Origin: Gemmatimonadota bacterium
Lineage (GTDB): Bacteria > Gemmatimonadota > Gemmatimonadetes > Gemmatimonadales > Gemmatimonadaceae
NCBI GenBank assembly: GCA_023249395.1
Contig: JAHFCS010000008.1
Location: 1 to 9,868, forward strand
Direction of reading: 5' to 3'
Length of the DNA stretch: 9,868 bases
Under the pieces are notes generated by a model. It searched no databases. It was not told the DNA's origin and was given only the letters and a program-made list of their open reading frames with translations. Below are positions 6,891 through 9,868 of the stretch, piece after piece (the first letter of the stretch is position 1; each line of letters starts with the position of its first letter). The position numbers and the translations under genes were made by a program.

Positions 6891-7621
6891 TGGAGCGCAA
6901 ACGAGCCGTACTTCTTCTCAGCGGTGGCCTCGACTCGACCACCTTGCTTGCCTTCGCGACAAGCGAGGGGTACGCCATCCATGCACTCAGCTTCGACTAC
7001 GGACAGCGTCATTCGATCGAGCTCTCCGCCGCGAGGAAGATCGCCCAGCGCTACGGCGTCGTCCAGCACCTCGTCGCGAAAATAGACCTCCGCGTCTTTG
7101 GCGGCTCGTCGCTGACTTCCGACATTCCCGTTGCGCGAGACCGCGACCTCACCGGCGACCCGGACGGCATTCCTCTCACTTATGTGCCCGCGAGGAACAC
7201 GATCTTTCTCTCTCACGCGCTTGCACTGGCCGAAGTCGTCGGTGCGCGAGAGATTTTCATCGGCGTGAACGCGCTCGATTACAGCGGCTACCCGGACTGC
7301 CGTCCGGAATTCATCGCCGCCTTCGAGCGAATGGCGAATCTCGCAACGCGCGCCGGCGTCGAAAGCGGTGACGAGCCGGCGATTCGCATTCGCGCCCCGC
7401 TGATCGGCCTCTCCAAGCGCCAGATAATCGAGCTCGGGCTTGGTTTGGACGTGGATTATTCGATGACGACCAGCTGCTATGATCCCGGTGCTGAGGGAGA
7501 AGCGTGCGGAAGGTGCGACGCTTGCCAGCTTCGGCTCCGCGGATTCAGTGAAGCGGGCGGCACCGACCCGGCGAGTTACGCCGCCACCGGAGCATCAACG
7601 GCGGGGAGTCGATCGCGGTGA
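6890..7621 (+). CDS. queC: 7-cyano-7-deazaguanine (preQ0) synthase QueC
   Basis: Converts 7-carboxy-7-deazaguanine to preQ0 using ammonia and ATP, in the cytoplasm, for queuosine or other 7-deazapurines. The 243 residues open with the PP-loop ATP-binding motif SGGLDSTTLL (from S11), followed by LSFDYGQRHSIEL and VPARNTIFLSHALALAE. The fourth-quarter block GVNALDYSGYPDCRPEFIAAF is diagnostic of QueC. The zinc site is C196 with C206, C209 and C212 (CGRCDAC). The ATG is fixed by the closeness of the PP-loop to the N-terminus. The last 20 or so residues (after FSEAGG) are Ser/Thr/Ala-rich and look like a non-conserved tail. The stop overlaps the queE start (GTGA), so the next pathway partner is made with it. 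It is divergent from the peptidase gene with 34 bp between starts. Confidence 0.97.
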   Translation: MERKRAVLLLSGGLDSTTLLAFATSEGYAIHALSFDYGQRHSIELSAARKIAQRYGVVQHLVAKIDLRVFGGSSLTSDIPVARDRDLTGDPDGIPLTYVPARNTIFLSHALALAEVVGAREIFIGVNALDYSGYPDCRPEFIAAFERMANLATRAGVESGDEPAIRIRAPLIGLSKRQIIELGLGLDVDYSMTTSCYDPGAEGEACGRCDACQLRLRGFSEAGGTDPASYAATGASTAGSRSR

Positions 7622-8250
7622 GCTACACCGTCAAGGAAATCTTCTATACTCTGCAGGGCGAGGGAGCAAACGCCGGCCGGGCGGCGGTTTTCTGCCGCTT
7701 CTCCGGATGCAATCTCTGGAGCGGGCGCGAAGAGGATCGGTCGCGGGCCGTGTGTCAGTTTTGCGACACGGATTTTCTCGGGACCGGGCCTGACGGGGGA
7801 AAGTTCGCCACGGCCGATGCGCTGGTGGATTCGGTCGCTCGCGCGTGGCGCGGCGATCGCGAGGTCGAGCGGTTCGTCGTGTGCACCGGCGGCGAACCGC
7901 TGCTGCAGCTCGATGAGCCGCTCATCGACCGCCTCCACGAGCGTGGATTCACGGTGGCGATAGAGACGAACGGAACGCGCATCGCGCCTGCAACCATAGA
8001 CTGGATATGCGTCAGTCCGAAGGCCGGCGCTCCTCTCGTACAGCTGTCGGGGAACGAGCTCAAGCTGGTCTACCCCCAGCCGGATGCACTTCCGGAGGAT
8101 TTCGAGAGCCTCCCCTTCGAGCATTTCTTTCTCCAGCCCATGGACGGACCACGCACGGCCGAGAATACGAGGCTGGCGATCGACTACTGCATGAGCCACC
8201 CTCGCTGGCGGCTGAGCGTCCAGACGCACAAACTTGTCGGCGTCCGCTGA
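7618..8250 (+). CDS. queE: 7-carboxy-7-deazaguanine synthase QueE (radical SAM)
   Basis: Radical SAM enzyme that contracts 6-carboxytetrahydropterin to 7-carboxy-7-deazaguanine, the substrate of QueC. It has 210 aa, normal for the family. The N-terminal EIFYTLQGEGANAGR is the QueE substrate and start signature. The iron-sulfur cysteines are C31, C46 and C49 in a CX14CX2C spacing, the longer form also known from the Burkholderia multivorans enzyme rather than the standard CX3CX2C. GGEP (91-94) binds SAM, and ETNGT, VSPKAG and ELKLVYP follow as expected; the C-terminus has FFLQPMDG and SVQTHKLVGVR. The GTG start overlaps the queC stop as GTGA; no separate ribosome site is obvious. QueD, which makes its substrate, is not in the window. 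Confidence 0.97.
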   Translation: MSYTVKEIFYTLQGEGANAGRAAVFCRFSGCNLWSGREEDRSRAVCQFCDTDFLGTGPDGGKFATADALVDSVARAWRGDREVERFVVCTGGEPLLQLDEPLIDRLHERGFTVAIETNGTRIAPATIDWICVSPKAGAPLVQLSGNELKLVYPQPDALPEDFESLPFEHFFLQPMDGPRTAENTRLAIDYCMSHPRWRLSVQTHKLVGVR

Positions 8251-8360
8251 ATTCCAAACGGCCGTCAATTTGCGTAGCGACAAATCCGGAATCCGGATAG
8301 TGCCGTAGAAGAATCCAAGATCACGATCCTGAGCCCGCGGCGCGCTGAGCACAGGACAAG

Positions 8361-8390
8361 GCAGTGGCTGTACTGCTCAAACCCCTTTTT
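8361..8390 (+). terminator. weak hairpin with downstream T-run after queE
   Basis: GCAGT (8361-8365) pairs with ACTGC (8372-8376) over a six-base loop, and TTTTT at 8386-8390 follows after a nine-base gap. The stem is short and the T-run is displaced, so this is a poor intrinsic terminator. The rest of the 154-bp gap shows only a short direct repeat (ATCCGGA twice, near 8285-8299). A promoter for the next gene is presumably here, but I cannot mark it. Confidence 0.2.
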
Positions 8391-8404
8391 GAAGCGGAGA
8401 CACG

Positions 8405-9127
8405 ATGAGTAACAGGTTCCTGACCCGCGGCCGATATCTGTCGATTGTCTTTGTCGCTGGCATCGCGGCAAGCGTCGCTGGGATCGGTGCCCTGCTCGCG
8501 TCCGATCACCAGGACACGCCCGAAGTCGAGATCAATCCCCGGATGGACATCAACGATGTCTACGCCTTTCCCGGCTCATCGCCTGACCGGGTGGCGCTGG
8601 TGATGACGACCTCTTCGCCGATCGCCGGCCAGAACGCGTCGTTCGACCCGGATCTGCTCTATCAGCTCAAGATCGATAACGGCGGCGACGCGAGAGAGGA
8701 CGTGGTTTTCCAGATCACCTTCAACAGCGGCACAGGCTCGGCGCAACAGGTGACGGTCGTCGGCCCGGTAGGTCCCGCTTCGACCGGTACCTCCAACACC
8801 CTCGTGAATTCCACGGTTGTTGTCGAGGGCGCCGTCAATACGGCGCTCGGCTCGCCAACCGGAGTGCAGGTCTTCGCGGGGTTGAGAGCCGATCCGTTCT
8901 TCATCGATCTCGAGCAGTTCTTCAAGATCCTTCCCGACCGCCGTCCCTCCACGGGGCCGCTGTCGTCACCGTCGACCCAGACCGCGCAACAGTTCCGGAA
9001 CCCGGGAGTCGATCTCCTGCGTCCCTTCAACGCGCTGGCGATCGTCATCGAAGTCCCGAAGGCGCAGCTTGTCTCCTCCACCGCCGCCGACGCGAAATTC
9101 GGCGTGTGGGCCACTATCAGCCGCTAG
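8405..9127 (+). CDS. exported DUF4331 protein, N-terminal-half type
   Basis: 240 residues. A hydrophobic segment at about 12-32 after RGR works as a signal peptide or anchor, with possible cleavage after A32. The mature start SDHQDTPEVE and then DINDVYAFPG match the opening of DUF4331 proteins (usually SSHREAP ... NTDVYAF). LLYQLKIDNGGDAREDVVFQITF is the next family block, and VFAGLRADPFFIDLEQFFKI and the LRPFNALAIVIEVPKAQL strand complete this part. The C-terminal family blocks are absent here but present in the next gene, so the two look like halves of one domain. Start: ATG with GGAG five bases upstream. Function of DUF4331 is unknown; the location is extracytoplasmic. The pairing and order argue for one complex. 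Confidence 0.85.
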   Translation: MSNRFLTRGRYLSIVFVAGIAASVAGIGALLASDHQDTPEVEINPRMDINDVYAFPGSSPDRVALVMTTSSPIAGQNASFDPDLLYQLKIDNGGDAREDVVFQITFNSGTGSAQQVTVVGPVGPASTGTSNTLVNSTVVVEGAVNTALGSPTGVQVFAGLRADPFFIDLEQFFKILPDRRPSTGPLSSPSTQTAQQFRNPGVDLLRPFNALAIVIEVPKAQLVSSTAADAKFGVWATISR

Positions 9128-9137
9128 GACTATCCCC

Positions 9138-9737
9138 ATGAATCTCACCAGAATTGTCTCGGCGACTCCGAAGCGCACGATCGCCGGACTGATGACACTG
9201 TCACTCGTGGCTGTCGCGAGTGCCTGCAACGACAGCACCGAACTGATCGGCGTGGATACCAACAAGGTCTACGTGCAGATCGAGCGCCTGGGGAATCCTC
9301 TCGTGTCGGAAGTGTTCTTCCCGAAGCGCGACCATGGGCTCCACAACAACAAGTCTCCGATCGACGACATCAGGACAATGCAGGACGGCGGCACCGACGT
9401 CCCGGGTCACATCCGCGCGTTCGCGTCGCAGTTCGGGCGCAGCGAGACGATCATCACTACTCTCGGAGCGGTGCTCACACCCGACGAGCTGCTCGTCTAT
9501 CCGAATCGCAGCACAGCGGCCGGAAATGTCGGCTGGCTGACGTGGGCGCTCAAGCCGGGCACCGGGTACGGCGGTCGAATGCTGGGCGACGATGTCGTTG
9601 ACGCCGGACTGACGGCGATCTTCGGAAACCTGCTCGATCCTGCCGCTCCTGTCGTTGCCGGACTGACCTCCGACAACGTCCCTGCGAGCGTCAGAAGCTT
9701 CTCCAACTCATTCCCGTATCTCGAGGCACCTAGATAG
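9138..9737 (+). CDS. DUF4331 protein, C-terminal-half type, lipoprotein
   Basis: 199 residues with a lipoprotein signal peptide: basic TPKR, hydrophobic MTLSLVAVA, lipobox ASAC with lipidated C30. The mature part carries the blocks that close full-length DUF4331 proteins: QIERLGNPLVSEVFFP, LTPDELLVYP, GGRMLGDDVVDAGLTAIFG and the final FPYLEAP. The ATG is ten bases after the previous stop, with AGGA (9126-9129) overlapping that stop, so the pair is probably translated together. The frame is open further upstream but that would run through the previous gene and lose the signal peptide. Function is unknown. It most likely binds the preceding protein to rebuild the domain at the membrane; that is inference from complementarity. 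Confidence 0.85.
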   Translation: MNLTRIVSATPKRTIAGLMTLSLVAVASACNDSTELIGVDTNKVYVQIERLGNPLVSEVFFPKRDHGLHNNKSPIDDIRTMQDGGTDVPGHIRAFASQFGRSETIITTLGAVLTPDELLVYPNRSTAAGNVGWLTWALKPGTGYGGRMLGDDVVDAGLTAIFGNLLDPAAPVVAGLTSDNVPASVRSFSNSFPYLEAPR

Positions 9738-9757
9738 ACCGTAGCCGATTTTCATGA

Positions 9758-9795
9758 GGCCTGCCGTCCGCGAACAACGAACCGGGCGGCAGGTT
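9758..9795 (+). terminator. strong hairpin downstream of the DUF4331 pair
   Basis: CCTGCCGTCCG (9760-9770) pairs with CGGGCGGCAGG (9783-9793), eleven pairs with a single G-U, extended by two G-U pairs, over a 12-base loop. The tail is TCTCTGTA rather than a clean T-run, so it may be an inefficient terminator or an mRNA-stabilising stem that sets the level of the next gene. It lies between the DUF4331 lipoprotein gene and the cut gene at the right edge. Confidence 0.5.
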
Positions 9796-9817
9796 CTCTG
9801 TACACGGATAAGTGCAC

Positions 9818-9868
9818 ATGACTCGTCGCACCACCACCGCATTCATAATCGCAGTAGTAGTCGCGGCC
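9818..9868 (+). CDS. partial exported protein, cut by the window edge
   Basis: Seventeen codons from an ATG run to the window end and translate to MTRRTTTAFIIAVVVAA, which has the charged n-region and hydrophobic core of a signal peptide or signal anchor. A weak GGATAAG lies at 9806-9812 before the start. It is in the same direction as the DUF4331 pair and 80 bp after it, so it may belong to the same unit beyond the hairpin. The product cannot be identified from this. Confidence 0.5.
   Translation, partial: MTRRTTTAFIIAVVVAA

Noticed and set aside
6856..6978. Longer N-terminus for the M28 peptidase (start at 6978)
   Set aside because: It would overlap queC by about 90 bp and put 41 non-conserved residues before a clear lipoprotein signal peptide.
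6082..7371. Plus-strand open frame of 429 codons across the peptidase and queC
   Set aside because: It runs antisense to M28 and out of frame through queC, both with clear motifs; the translation is Arg-rich and low in family features.
9069..9137. Upstream start for the second DUF4331 gene
   Set aside because: It would add a Pro/Ser-rich stretch read out of frame from the previous gene and move the signal peptide inside; the ATG at 9138 has AGGA at proper spacing.

Overview
The window (about 9.9 kb, GC-rich, tightly packed) reads as a chromosomal segment of a free-living Gram-negative bacterium. Evidence for this is the lipoprotein signal peptides, the chemoreceptor with a periplasmic domain, many 1-4 nt overlaps between gene ends and starts, and a paired exported DUF4331 module. 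The mix of genes and codon use would suit a soil or sediment lineage such as Gemmatimonadota, but that is an impression from gene content and not a proven assignment. There are nine complete genes, one gene cut by the right edge, and no rRNA, tRNA, CRISPR array or transposase.

Left part (3-2439): a coupled cassette aguB-aguA-DCC protein. AguA (agmatine deiminase) and AguB (N-carbamoylputrescine amidase) convert agmatine to putrescine. The third, small gene encodes a thioredoxin-like DCC (DUF393) protein and is joined to aguA by an ATGA overlap. A 343-bp gap follows (2440-2782). It holds a short inverted-repeat element whose arms are built from an 8-bp unit (CGGTGAGA), and then a GC-rich hairpin leader that may hide the ribosome binding site of the next gene.

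Centre (2783-5598): a two-gene unit made of a lipoprotein of the branched-chain amino acid binding-protein type and a methyl-accepting chemotaxis protein, joined by a TGATG overlap. No transporter permease or ATPase gene lies beside them. The likely reading is a dedicated binding-protein/chemoreceptor pair, comparable to the BasB-BasT and CosB-CosT systems of Halobacterium. This is the most interesting part of the window.

Right-centre (5620-8250): an M28 zinc peptidase lipoprotein on the minus strand converges on the chemoreceptor gene. It diverges, with only 34 bp between starts, from queC-queE, two enzymes of 7-deazaguanine (preQ0/queuosine) synthesis that overlap by GTGA.

Right part (8405-9868): two exported proteins that look like the N-terminal and C-terminal halves of a DUF4331 protein, 10 bp apart, the second a lipoprotein. 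A hairpin follows, and then the first 17 codons of another exported protein that runs off the window.
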